Origin: CAYFUF01 sp964394795
GTDB lineage: Bacteria > Bacillota > Clostridia > Tissierellales > Peptoniphilaceae
NCBI GenBank assembly: GCA_964394795.1
Contig: CAYMYX010000004.1
Coordinates: 5,807-69,806, forward strand
Direction of reading: 5' to 3'
Length of the DNA stretch: 64,000 nt
The translations under genes and the position numbers were made by a program. Shown piece after piece: positions 42,964-51,222 of this stretch (position 1 is its first letter; every line of letters starts with the position of its first letter). The notes below the pieces were generated by a model. It saw only the letters and a program-made list of their open reading frames with translations. It did not search any database and was not told the origin of the DNA.

Positions 42964-44979
42964 ATGGATAAGACCATTCGCATGCGACAACTCATCGATG
43001 AACTGAATCGCTTAAACTATCGGTATTACACATTAGACGAACCCCTAGTTTCGGATATCGAATACGATACCTTATACGATGAACTGGTTGCCTTGGAAAA
43101 AGAGACGGGTGAGATTGCGGAAGATTCCCCAACTCAACGGGTTGGCGGCGAAATCTTAACGGCTTTTGACCAGTACGCCCATCGAAACCCTCTGTACTCC
43201 TTGGACAAGAGCCGGTCGGAAGAAGAAGTTCATGCATGGGCAAATCGGGCCTTGCGCCTCGTCGAAGACTTTAATCAAGACAATCCGGACAAACCGCTTC
43301 CACCGATCAGCTTCGTCTGTGAGTTAAAGTTTGACGGTCTGAGCCTCAACCTAACCTATGAAAACGGAAGGCTGACCAAGGCGGCAACCCGAGGTAACGG
43401 GGTCGTCGGAGAAGATGTCACCGCCCAGGTGAAGACCATCCGGTCTATCCCCATAACCATTCCTTACCAAGGTGTCCTTGAGGTACAAGGGGAAGCCTTG
43501 ATGCCTTTAAGCGCCCTAGCGACTTACAACGAAACCCATGAGATTCCGCTTAAGAATGCCAGGAATGCAGCAGCGGGGGCAATCCGAAATCTAGACCCCG
43601 CTATCACCGGCGAGCGCCACTTGGACTGCTATCTTTACAATGTCGGCTACACCGAAGAGGATTTGTACTCAACTCACATGGCCATGTTAGACTTTCTCAA
43701 AGAAAACCGCTTCAAGGTTCACCCATTCGTCCGCGAGAGCAAAACCGTGGCCGAGATTATGGACGTTCTCCATGAAGTGGATCAACTGCGCCATGACCTA
43801 GACCTTCTCACCGATGGAGTTGTTATCAAAATCAACGACCTGAGAACTCGGGAAGTCTTAGGCTTCACCGCCAAGTTCCCCCGCTGGGCCCTCGCCTACA
43901 AGTTCGAAGCCGACGAAGTAACAACCATCCTTCGCGACGTCGAATGGAATGTGGGCAGAACAGGCAAGGTCACACCTACGGCCATCCTCGATCCCGTCGA
44001 CATCGCCGGTGCAACCATTTCTCGCGCAACCCTGAATAATTATGACGATATCTTGCGTAAGGGGGTAGAAATTGGTGGCAGGGTTCTTTTACGTAGGTCC
44101 AATGAAGTCATCCCCGAAATTTTGGGGGCCATAGACGACGAAACCCTCGAAACACAGACCATCCCAAAGCCAACCCATTGCCCATCTTGCGACACGGATT
44201 TGGTCTACGCCAATGTCCACATCTATTGCCCTAACTCCTTATCCTGCTTGCCTCAACTTAATGCAAGATTAGTCCATTACGCATCTCGAGATGCCATGGA
44301 CATCGAAGGACTATCCGAAAAGACCCTCAGTAAGTTGATTGCTCAAGGGCTACGTGAAATGGCGGACCTTTACCGCTTGCAACCCGAAGACTTGTTAGCC
44401 ATTGAAGGTTTTAAAGAAAAGAAGACGAATAATTTGTTGGAGGCAATCGCAAAGTCCAAGGAGACCGACCTTGCTTCCTTCATCTATGCAATAGGCATAC
44501 CCGAAGTGGGCAAAACCACGGCAAGGGATTTAGCGGAATCCTTTGGTTCCTTCCAAGCTTTAAGGGAAGCCAAAGCTGAAGACCTGGTTCAGATCCCGGA
44601 CATCGGTGGCATTACCGCAACCAATATCGTGGACTTTTTCCACGATGAGCATATCATTTCGGCGATCGACCACCTACTCGAGCAGGGGATCCATATCGAA
44701 GAGCCCGAAGTTCTACAGCCCGAAGATCTAGCCGACTTGCCTTTAGCAGACAAGAAAGTCGTCGTTACGGGTTCCATCGAAAATTATAACCGCGATGAAA
44801 TTGAAGAGGCGATTCGTAAGCTTGGCGGTAAAGCCCAGTCTTCCGTATCCAAGCAAACGGACCTAGTTCTTGCCGGCGAGAAGGCAGGATCCAAGCGTCA
44901 AAAGGCGATTGACCTCGGCATCGAACTCATTGAAGGCGATGCACTGGACCAATGGTTAAATCAGTATCTCGGCAGCTAA
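42964..44979 (+). CDS. ligA: NAD-dependent DNA ligase
   Basis: Seals nicks in replication and repair. The protein has 671 residues: an Ia domain, the adenylation domain with the AMP-accepting Lys122 in CELKFDGL, the OB fold, a four-cysteine zinc finger (CPSC ... YCPN...C), helix-hairpin-helix repeats and a C-terminal BRCT domain (about 590-670). It follows pcrA by 49 bases and is followed closely by rdgB. Confidence 0.97.
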   Translation: MDKTIRMRQLIDELNRLNYRYYTLDEPLVSDIEYDTLYDELVALEKETGEIAEDSPTQRVGGEILTAFDQYAHRNPLYSLDKSRSEEEVHAWANRALRLVEDFNQDNPDKPLPPISFVCELKFDGLSLNLTYENGRLTKAATRGNGVVGEDVTAQVKTIRSIPITIPYQGVLEVQGEALMPLSALATYNETHEIPLKNARNAAAGAIRNLDPAITGERHLDCYLYNVGYTEEDLYSTHMAMLDFLKENRFKVHPFVRESKTVAEIMDVLHEVDQLRHDLDLLTDGVVIKINDLRTREVLGFTAKFPRWALAYKFEADEVTTILRDVEWNVGRTGKVTPTAILDPVDIAGATISRATLNNYDDILRKGVEIGGRVLLRRSNEVIPEILGAIDDETLETQTIPKPTHCPSCDTDLVYANVHIYCPNSLSCLPQLNARLVHYASRDAMDIEGLSEKTLSKLIAQGLREMADLYRLQPEDLLAIEGFKEKKTNNLLEAIAKSKETDLASFIYAIGIPEVGKTTARDLAESFGSFQALREAKAEDLVQIPDIGGITATNIVDFFHDEHIISAIDHLLEQGIHIEEPEVLQPEDLADLPLADKKVVVTGSIENYNRDEIEEAIRKLGGKAQSSVSKQTDLVLAGEKAGSKRQKAIDLGIELIEGDALDQWLNQYLGS

Positions 44980-44988
44980 GGGGGAAAG

Positions 44989-45621
44989 ATGACCCAAAAC
45001 AAGAAGACGATTATCCTCTCCACGGATAATGTGAATAAGCTAAAAGAATTGGAAGCCTTAATCTCTACGGACGAATTTGAGGTAAAGACCAAGGCGGATT
45101 TTGAATTAACCGATTTTGCCGTTGAAGAAACAGGTCAAACTCTTGAAGAAAATGCAGCCTTAAAAGTGGAAGGGCTGGTTCAAAAGTTGGAAGATGAAGG
45201 TGTCGACCTATCAAAAGCTTACGTCCTTTCGGACGACACCGGTCTCTTCGTCGATATCTTGAATGGGAAACCCGGCGTCTACTCCAGCCGCTATGCGGGA
45301 CTTCATGCCAGTGACGCTGATAATGTAGACAAACTACTTGACGCTATTTCTGCATTTCCACAAGAAGAGCGAACAGCCCATTTTTCCACCGTCATCTGCT
45401 ACTACCACCAAGGACAGCTCAATTACGTGGAAGGTCGCCTTGATGGTATACTTATGAACGAGAGACGAGGCAGTGAAGGTTTCGGTTACGACCCCATTTT
45501 TTACCTACCAGACCGAGAAAAAACCTTAGCCCAACTTCCCAAGGAAGAGAAAAATAAGATTTCCCACCGGGCGTTAGCCTATGAAGCATTCCTGGAAAGG
45601 TTGCATCAGCATGAAAACTAG
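44989..45621 (+). CDS. rdgB: XTP/dITP diphosphatase (RdgB/HAM1)
   Basis: House-cleaning pyrophosphatase that removes non-canonical purine nucleotides. The protein has 210 residues. STDNVNKLKELE is the substrate loop, LSDDTGLFVDILNGKPGVYSS the metal site and GSEGFGYDPIF the second signature. It overlaps yfcE, its usual neighbour in Bacillota. Confidence 0.96.
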   Translation: MTQNKKTIILSTDNVNKLKELEALISTDEFEVKTKADFELTDFAVEETGQTLEENAALKVEGLVQKLEDEGVDLSKAYVLSDDTGLFVDILNGKPGVYSSRYAGLHASDADNVDKLLDAISAFPQEERTAHFSTVICYYHQGQLNYVEGRLDGILMNERRGSEGFGYDPIFYLPDREKTLAQLPKEEKNKISHRALAYEAFLERLHQHEN

Positions 45622-46099
45622 AGTACTCATTTTTTCGGACACTCACACCGATGTAGCAGGGATGGAGCGAGTGATCAATGAATCAAAAGGGATAGATATC
45701 ATTTTGCATTTGGGGGACCACGCCAGGGACGCCAAACGCCTCAGTATGCTCACGCAGAGAAACATCCTTGCCGTTTTGGGAAATAATGATCGTTTTGATG
45801 AAGATGCTCCTGAGGAGAGGGTGGTTGAGGTAAATGGATTTAACATCTATATGACCCACGGTCACCTTGTTTCAGCCTCTAATCGCCTCGAAGACCTGAC
45901 CAAGTTTGCCAAAGAAAAGGGCTGTTCGATTGCCTTGTTCGGCCACTCCCACGTCTTCGAGAGTGGAATCAGGAACGGTGTCTTGTACTTAAATCCTGGC
46001 GCGGTTTTTCGTCCACGAGGCGACGGGATCAAAAGCTATGCCATCCTCACTTTGGAAGAGGGGAAAGCTCCTTTGGTCGAGAGGAAGAGACTGAGTTAA
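45611..46099 (+). CDS. YfcE/MJ0936-type metallophosphoesterase
   Basis: Binuclear-metal phosphodiesterase of 162 residues. FSDTHTD, LGDHARD, LGNNDRFD and FGHSHVFE carry the metal ligands. I place the start at ATG 45611, where homologues begin and where GGAAAGG lies upstream, overlapping the last codons of rdgB. The natural substrate of the family is unclear. Confidence 0.92.
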   Translation: MKTRVLIFSDTHTDVAGMERVINESKGIDIILHLGDHARDAKRLSMLTQRNILAVLGNNDRFDEDAPEERVVEVNGFNIYMTHGHLVSASNRLEDLTKFAKEKGCSIALFGHSHVFESGIRNGVLYLNPGAVFRPRGDGIKSYAILTLEEGKAPLVERKRLS

Positions 46100-46205
46100 C
46101 GGCATCGACTATTAGATGCTTAGAGAAGCAATAACACTTGGAGTAGCTATGGAGTGTTGCATTAGAAGTTGCAATCCGCAAGAAAGAGACCGAGTTAAAG
46201 ATTAT

Positions 46206-46234
46206 TTGACATGTTGAAGTCCTTCATGTAGAAT
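46206..46234 (+). promoter_or_regulatory. Promoter of the tRNA-His/tRNA-Leu pair
   Basis: TTGACA (46206-46211), a 17-base spacer and TAGAAT (46229-46234), about 24 bases before tRNA-His. Confidence 0.88.
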
Positions 46235-46257
46235 ACTATGGTATCTCAATAAGGATG

Positions 46258-46331
46258 GTGGGTGTGGCCTAGTTGGTTAGGGCGCCAGATTGTGGCTCTG
46301 GAGATCGAGGGTTCGAATCCCTTCATCCACC
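46258..46331 (+). tRNA. tRNA-His (GTG)
   Basis: Acceptor GTGGGTG / CATCCAC, anticodon stem CCAGA / TCTGG with loop TTGTGGC giving anticodon GTG, and T arm GAGGG-TTCGAAT-CCCTT. The base before position 1 is G (46257) and can pair with C73, the His-specific G-1. A full CCA is not encoded. Confidence 0.96.
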
Positions 46332-46337
46332 CATTTT

Positions 46338-46419
46338 GCGGGAATGGCGGAATTGGCAGACGCACTAGACTTAGGATCTAGCGCCGCGAGGCGTGGGGGT
46401 TCGACTCCCTTTTCCCGCA
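46338..46419 (+). tRNA. tRNA-Leu (TAG)
   Basis: Acceptor GCGGGAA / TTCCCGC, anticodon loop CTTAGGA giving TAG, and the long variable arm expected for leucine. The discriminator is A. CCA is not encoded. Confidence 0.96.
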
Positions 46420-46421
46420 TT

Positions 46422-46460
46422 AAAAAACGCTTAGCATGATTTCATGCTAGGCGTTTTTTT
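46422..46460. terminator. Bidirectional terminator
   Basis: Stem ACGCTTAGCATGA / TCATGCTAGGCGT (one mismatch) with A6 on the left and T7 on the right. It serves the tRNAs and the convergent pepT. Confidence 0.94.
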
Positions 46461-46464
46461 GTAC

Positions 46465-47673
46465 CTATTTTGCAAAGGACTCAACGATCTTCACAATTAC
46501 CTCTACCGCCTTATCCATCCACGAAACAACCGCTAACTCATAAGCACCATGATGGTTCGTCGATCCGGTGAAAATATTTGGACAGGGCAAACCCATGTAG
46601 GAAAGTTGGGATCCGTCGGTACCGCCTCGTATCGGTTGGATAAGTGGCTCGATACCAAGGTCTTCCATTGCCTTCGCTGCAGCGTCCACCAGTTCCATGT
46701 GGTCCTTGATGATGTCGGCCATGTTATAGTAGGAATCCTCGATGGTCAAGGTGAAACGGTCACCGTGTTTTTTTACCATGAAGTCCACAATATCTCTCAT
46801 TAGTTCTTTCTTTGCATCGAACTTTTCTTTGTCGTGGTCACGGATGATGTAGGAGATATCCGCCTCTGCGACGCCGCCGTGAATGTCTGTCATCATGAAA
46901 AAGCCTTCGTAGCCTTCGGTCAGCTCTGGGCGTTGGCCGACGGGGAGCATTGCATTGAGTTCCATGGCCAACTGACCGGCATGGACCATCTTGTTTTTAG
47001 CGGTTCCGGGGTGGATGGATTCGCCCTTGATGTGAATCTTTGCAGCTGCGGCATTGAAGCTTTCGTATTCCAATTCGCCTAAGACACCGCCGTCGATGGT
47101 GTAGGCAAAGTCAGCGCCAAACTGTTCGACGTTGAAGAGCTTAGGACCACGACCGATTTCCTCATCTGGCGTAAAACCTACTCGTATTTTGCCGTGGGGA
47201 ATCTCGGGGTGGTCCTGAAGATATTCGATGGCAGACAGAATATTGGCGATGCCAGCCTTATTATCCGCACCAAGCAGGGAGTCTCCTTGGGTAACGACCA
47301 ACTTCTCACCTACCAGCTCTTCGAGGAGAGGGAACTTGCTCACTTTCATGGTGACGTCGTTACCCAATTCGATGTCGCCTCCTTGGTAGTCGAGGACTTG
47401 GGCATCGCAAGCGCCGGGCATTTCCAGAGCGGTGTCCACGTGGGCTAAAAAGCCAATCACGGGGACGTCTTTGTCCACATTGGCGGGGAGGCTACCGAAG
47501 AGGTAGCCGTTATCATCGAGGGTGATTTCTTCAAGGGACAAGGCCTCCATTTCTTCCTTTAGGAGCTTTAGGAGCTCCCATTGGCCGGGACTGGAGGGGC
47601 AGGCTTCGTTGGATTCATCAGCCTTGGTATCTATCTTGGCGTAGCGTATCAGTTTTTTGTATGCAGCTTCCAT
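46465..47673 (-). CDS. pepT: Peptidase T (tripeptidase)
   Basis: M20-family zinc aminotripeptidase of 402 residues. Metal and catalytic residues lie in LAHVDTALEMPG, GADNKAGIANIL, TPDEEIGRG and the late GGTDGSQLSYMG. The ATG follows AAGGGAAGAACT. Cytoplasmic, for use of imported peptides. It converges on the tRNA-Leu terminator. Confidence 0.95.
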   Translation of the reverse strand: MEAAYKKLIRYAKIDTKADESNEACPSSPGQWELLKLLKEEMEALSLEEITLDDNGYLFGSLPANVDKDVPVIGFLAHVDTALEMPGACDAQVLDYQGGDIELGNDVTMKVSKFPLLEELVGEKLVVTQGDSLLGADNKAGIANILSAIEYLQDHPEIPHGKIRVGFTPDEEIGRGPKLFNVEQFGADFAYTIDGGVLGELEYESFNAAAAKIHIKGESIHPGTAKNKMVHAGQLAMELNAMLPVGQRPELTEGYEGFFMMTDIHGGVAEADISYIIRDHDKEKFDAKKELMRDIVDFMVKKHGDRFTLTIEDSYYNMADIIKDHMELVDAAAKAMEDLGIEPLIQPIRGGTDGSQLSYMGLPCPNIFTGSTNHHGAYELAVVSWMDKAVEVIVKIVESFAK

Positions 47674-47727
47674 AGTTCTTCCCTTCTATTCTCATATTTT
47701 TCTGTTTACTCAACTTGATTATAATAT

Positions 47728-47762
47728 AAAAAGTTCAGCCCAGTTGTAACCAGGCTGAACTT
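47728..47762 (-). terminator. Terminator after the nitroreductase gene
   Basis: On the minus strand, stem AAGTTCAGCC / GGCTGAACTT around a 12-base loop, followed by TTTAT. Confidence 0.88.
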
Positions 47763-47775
47763 GGAACGCTATTAA

Positions 47776-48372
47776 TTATTCTACCAAGAAAACCTGCTCA
47801 TCTACAGGCATGGTTTCCTTTGGACCGGCTGGGGTCTCGATGGATCCGAAGTACATCTGCGCCAGCATCTCGTAATCATCAGGAAGCCCGAGGAGCTCAC
47901 GAATCGGCTTATCAAAACCTTTGTCGTAACCAACATTGAAGTGTTGAAGATTGGTGCCTAGGCCCATTTCGGTGAGGGCTAACCACGTCGCAGCAACTGC
48001 GATTCCATGGTTATTTTCCTTATAGAGAGTTTGGCGTACTTCGTTAGCGGGCATTGATTCAACCGCTTCACGGCTTTCAAATAGAAGAACCGTTCCCAGG
48101 CCATTCTTTCCATTCACCAACTGTTTCTTCATCCGCTCATACATTTCTTCGCTCAACACGTTCTTTTGCGTGTCGTGGAGCAAGGTCCACAGCTCTTTAT
48201 TCTTCTCGCCGGAGACTACTACATAGCGGGTTGTTTGAATGCCGAAGGCGTTTGGTACTTCCTTCGCGATTTCCTTAAGTCTTGCTGCGACATCCTCGGC
48301 GGTGACATCGGTGTTGGTTCCTACATCATAGATGGATCTACGGTTTTGCATTAGTTTTACAAATTCTGACAT
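47776..48372 (-). CDS. Nitroreductase family protein (Hbn1/Frm2 type)
   Basis: FMN-dependent oxidoreductase-like protein of 198 residues, in the branch that resembles yeast Frm2/Hbn1. The start MSEFVKLMQNRRSIYDVG contains the FMN-binding NRRSI, and AVAATWLALTEMGLGTNLQHFN is the conserved helix. I place the start at ATG 48372, preceded by AAAGGAAGC, rather than at the upstream in-frame ATG 48387. The substrate is unknown; family members reduce nitro compounds or quinones. Confidence 0.9.
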   Translation of the reverse strand: MSEFVKLMQNRRSIYDVGTNTDVTAEDVAARLKEIAKEVPNAFGIQTTRYVVVSGEKNKELWTLLHDTQKNVLSEEMYERMKKQLVNGKNGLGTVLLFESREAVESMPANEVRQTLYKENNHGIAVAATWLALTEMGLGTNLQHFNVGYDKGFDKPIRELLGLPDDYEMLAQMYFGSIETPAGPKETMPVDEQVFLVE

Positions 48373-48564
48373 GGTGCTTCCTTTCATGGATCAATAATAT
48401 TTTGTTTCCTTTGTCTAACTTGTTTGAATATAACCTAATTCGATTTTCTTAAACAAGTACGCTTATTCAAAAATGGGGCTATGCCTAAATAGTTACAGGT
48501 TCAAGTAGATGAAGGGTACAATAGGATAGAATAACGAGGGCCATATTCCAATCAGGAGGTACTT

Positions 48565-49072
48565 ATGAAAAAGAAAGTTATTTTATCCCTGCTTTTTCTC
48601 GTCGGCATGCTAACCCCTAAGCGCTTGCGGAGGCCAAGAATCTGGTGAAGGGGACGGCATCACTGGGTACAACTACAGAAATACGACAGACGATTCTCTG
48701 TGGATGTTCCATACTGACGGAAGCTACATCTGGTACAGAGATCCGCAAGTTACGGATGACTATTACTACGCTGGGACTTATCGCGTCCTTAAGGGGCAGG
48801 AAGCAGTAGACTTTCTAGTCAACGATGAATTAAAAGGAACGATCACCGAAGCAGATCTGGGCATCCAAAGACTGGAAAATATCGACTCCTATGTCGTCAT
48901 CGATTGTCAGATGGAAAGCACAATTATAGATAAGGCGGAAACGCTGACGGGATCCCATCAGGTTATCTACTCCGGGTTGATGAACGAGCAAGCTGACGGA
49001 AGCGTAACCTTGAACGTTGCCAATATGAACAACGGTGCATACTTCCAATTTGTCCGCGCTACCGGCGAATAA
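48565..49072 (+). pseudogene. Small lipoprotein gene with a one-base frameshift
   Basis: An AGGAGG-preceded ATG at 48565 opens MKKKVILSLLFLVGMLT, a signal peptide, but the frame then stops early. The next frame, from about 48618, reads ACGGQESGEGDG and continues to 49072. If the C4 tract at 48614-48617 were C3, the joined protein would read GMLTLSACGGQ, a perfect lipobox, giving about 169 residues. The mature part has FHTDGSYIWYRDPQ and is of no family I recognise. Either a sequencing error, a true mutation or a phase-variable tract. Confidence 0.8.
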
Positions 49073-49094
49073 ACGAAATAGCTAATATTTGACC

Positions 49095-49126
49095 GCCGCA
49101 AAAACGATGGTTTTTACGGCTGTTTT
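49095..49126 (+). terminator. Rho-independent terminator
   Basis: Stem GCCGCAAAAAC / GTTTTTACGGC (one mismatch) around GATG, followed by TGTTTTG. Confidence 0.85.
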
Positions 49127-49206
49127 GCTTATTGAGCCCTTCAATGGGTAATTTTAAAATACAGTAAATAAGGACGGAAGTGGGATTCATAATTCCGATT
49201 AGCTAT

Positions 49207-49223
49207 CCTTTGGTTACCAAAGG
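49207..49223 (+). promoter_or_regulatory. Perfect palindrome upstream of the YflT-domain gene
   Basis: CCTTTGGT-T-ACCAAAGG, 97 bases before the start codon. The size and symmetry suggest an operator for a dimeric regulator, but none can be named. Confidence 0.5.
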
Positions 49224-49319
49224 AATTTCATTGTGGGGTAGAAAAACGGTAAACAAGTGGCGACTTGCCACATCAAATGCGTTCCATTATTACTCAACAC
49301 CGACTTAAGGGAGGATATG

Positions 49320-50738
49320 ATGAGAAAATTTGAAGTATTTAACACCGTAGAAGAACTGAAGCACCGTATCGATGGCCTTAGAAGCTCCGGCTACAGCAAC
49401 CAGGAGTTCGAGGTTATTACAGCTAACGAACCCACCGGCACCATTGATGACTATTATGATGTCCGAATTGAAAGCGGAGATCCATCGTTACTCGACAAAT
49501 TTGCCGCTTTCTTTACAGGCAAAGATGCAACGGACCGTTTATTTGACAAGTATGATTGGGATGACTATGTAAAGCACCAAGCAAGAGAAGCTGTCCACAA
49601 TGACCAATACGTCCTAGTTGTTCACCGTGAAGGCCACTTCGAGGATGAAAACAACTTCGGCATTGGTGAAAATGTGGGCAACGAAGAGCGTTTCACTAAT
49701 GAAGGCCGCTTCCGCGATGAAGAACACTTTGATAATGAAGGTCGCTTCGGTAACGAAGAACGCTTTAATAACGATAGACGTTTCGGTAATGAAGAAGAAA
49801 TCGTCTATGATGAACGCACAGGTCAACCGATGACCATGGGCGGGGTAAGAGCTGATGCTGCAGAAAAGATGGAAGATCTGCAACATGGTGACCCACATGA
49901 TCTTCGTGGCAGAGAGTATGACGAAAGCAAGATGGTCTTCGATGAGCGCACAGGACAACCAATCACTCCGGAAGAAGAAGTGAGAGAAGGCCACGACTTG
50001 TTGGACGAAAACCTCCTGGAAGATCGTGATTTAACTCGTGACGAGAGAGACCTAACTTTTGAGAACAGAGACCTAACTCAAGATGAGAGAGACCTAACTT
50101 ACGAAGACAGAGACCTAACTCAAGATGAGCGGGATTTGACTTACGAAGACAGAGACATCACTCATGACGACCGCGATTTGACCCATGAGGATAGGGACCT
50201 GACTCATGATCAAAGAGACTTGACCAACGAGGAAAGAGAATTCCCAATCGAAGATCACGTTGATCATCCAGAGGCAAGACGGGCAACCGAAGAAGCAGTA
50301 GAGGAAAGAACTTCCGTTTCTAATGCTGGAGTTTTCGTCGATGACAAGTACCTCACCTATGCTGACGAGGAAGATGTTAACCTTGACCGAGATCCAACAC
50401 GGGACAGAACCTATAGAGATAACGAAGAAGAAGAGTTCTTTGCGGACAACGAAACCGTAGATGACCGAAACTTCCATGACCCAATGGGGCAGCCTCGACG
50501 CAGAGATCAAAATCCTCTGGAAGACCAAGTGCTTCAACAAGGCCACGAGCCTCAAGAGTACGTCGATAGAGAAGTCGATAGGGAAGAAGTTGGTTTCGTT
50601 GACGAGAGAGAAGTCAACAGAGACTTCCAACACCTCAATGATCCTGTCGACCGTGGGGATTTCGCTGAAAACAGAGGCGACTTTGAAGATCGAATCGATC
50701 CAGGTTCCCTCCGCGACGAAAACGATCGTGACAGATAA
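49320..50738 (+). CDS. YflT-domain stress protein with long charged repeat tail
   Basis: Protein of 472 residues. Residues 1 to about 100 match the YflT / general stress protein 17M domain (MRKFEVFNTVEELKHRIDGL, then YVLVVHRE). The rest is highly charged and probably disordered: six hexapeptides of the RFxNEE type (124-159), two DERTGQP motifs, ten heptapeptides of the RDLTxDE type (236-305), and an Arg/Asp/Glu-rich end. No membrane segment or signal peptide. The start at ATG 49320 has GGGAGG five bases upstream. Family members often carry DUF2382 instead of this tail. Likely a cytoplasmic stress protein; the role of the tail is unknown. Confidence 0.82.
   Translation: MRKFEVFNTVEELKHRIDGLRSSGYSNQEFEVITANEPTGTIDDYYDVRIESGDPSLLDKFAAFFTGKDATDRLFDKYDWDDYVKHQAREAVHNDQYVLVVHREGHFEDENNFGIGENVGNEERFTNEGRFRDEEHFDNEGRFGNEERFNNDRRFGNEEEIVYDERTGQPMTMGGVRADAAEKMEDLQHGDPHDLRGREYDESKMVFDERTGQPITPEEEVREGHDLLDENLLEDRDLTRDERDLTFENRDLTQDERDLTYEDRDLTQDERDLTYEDRDITHDDRDLTHEDRDLTHDQRDLTNEEREFPIEDHVDHPEARRATEEAVEERTSVSNAGVFVDDKYLTYADEEDVNLDRDPTRDRTYRDNEEEEFFADNETVDDRNFHDPMGQPRRRDQNPLEDQVLQQGHEPQEYVDREVDREEVGFVDEREVNRDFQHLNDPVDRGDFAENRGDFEDRIDPGSLRDENDRDR
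49689..49796 (+). repeat. Six 18-base coding repeats
   Basis: Exactly six in-frame units: RFTNEG, RFRDEE, HFDNEG, RFGNEE, RFNNDR, RFGNEE. Confidence 0.92.
50025..50234 (+). repeat. Ten 21-base coding repeats
   Basis: Exactly ten in-frame heptapeptides of the form RD(L/I)Tx(D/E)x, for example RDLTQDE and RDLTYED. Two adjacent 42-base units (RDLTQDE-RDLTYED) are nearly identical in DNA, which points to recent slippage duplication. Confidence 0.93.
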
Positions 50739-50764
50739 GTGTTGACAATAGAATAAACAACATA

Positions 50765-50800
50765 GAGGACTTGGCAATTTGCCAGGTCCTTCTTTGTTTT
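50765..50800 (+). terminator. Rho-independent terminator
   Basis: Stem AGGACTTGGCA / TGCCAGGTCCT (one mismatch) around ATTT, followed by TCTTTGTTTT. Confidence 0.88.
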
Positions 50801-50894
50801 ATACGATCTTTTTTTCAATACAGCCCCTTTATTTTGTAGTGATAACCTACAGAATTCCGATTTTCTGTTTTTGCGTGGCTACCACTATGCCTTA

Positions 50895-51097
50895 TATACC
50901 AAATCTCATTTTNNNNNNNNNNNNNNNNNNNNNNNNNNNNNNNNNNNNNNNNNNNNNNNNNNNNNNNNNNNNNNNNNNNNNNNNNNNNNNNNNNNNNNNN
51001 NNNNNNNNNNNNTATACCAAATCTCATTTTCTTTCCTTTGGTATAATTTGAGCCTCGGTTACCATATACCAAATCTCAATTTCCTCTTTTTGGTATA
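50895..51097. repeat. 52-base repeats, each a 33-base palindrome
   Basis: TATACCAAA ... TTTGGTATA forms nine-base arms around a pyrimidine-rich 15-base loop at 51013-51045 and again at 51065-51097, 52 bases apart. A third copy begins at 50895 and runs into the gap. The loop begins TCTCA in every copy. They resemble small intergenic REP-like elements; more copies may be hidden in the gap. Confidence 0.8.
50913..51012. other. Assembly gap of 100 N
   Basis: TATACCAAATCTCATTTT stands directly on both sides (50895-50912 and 51013-51030), so the gap lies inside a tandem repeat. Confidence 0.95.
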
Positions 51098-51176
51098 AAT
51101 TCCCTTTTAGATTTTCCAATTCGGTACAAACCCAAGCAAATACGTGGGCCATCCACCTGAACCCCAAAACTACATC

Positions 51177-51207
51177 AAAAAAGCAGGGCCACCAGGCCCC
51201 ACTTTTT
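51177..51207. terminator. Terminator after the PAP2 gene
   Basis: AAGCAGGGCC / GGCCCCACTT with two internal mismatches around ACCA, A-run on the left and T-run on the right. It mainly serves the minus-strand gene. Confidence 0.75.
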
Positions 51208-51222
51208 CAACACCACCTTCTT

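Larger units (their letters stand above)
50739..51222 (+). other. Gene-free stretch with palindromic repeats and gap
   Basis: About 480 bases with no supported gene. It holds the terminator of the repeat-tail gene, a hairpin ACAGAA / TTCTGT at 50849-50868, the 52-base palindromic repeats, a 100-N gap and a terminator next to the PAP2 gene. Confidence 0.8.

Noticed and set aside
49206..49250. SigB-type promoter before the stress gene (GGTTAC ... GGGGTA).
   Set aside because: The spacing is about 16-17 bases, longer than the 12-15 usual for SigB, and the -35 match is poor.
49614..49994. Minus-strand frame opposite the YflT-domain gene.
   Set aside because: It mirrors the repeat codons, lacks a start signal and overlaps a well-supported gene.
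50895..51097. Possible CRISPR array (regular palindromic repeats).
   Set aside because: Only two to three copies are visible, the period is 52 bases, spacers of 19 bases are too short, the repeats diverge, and no cas gene is near.
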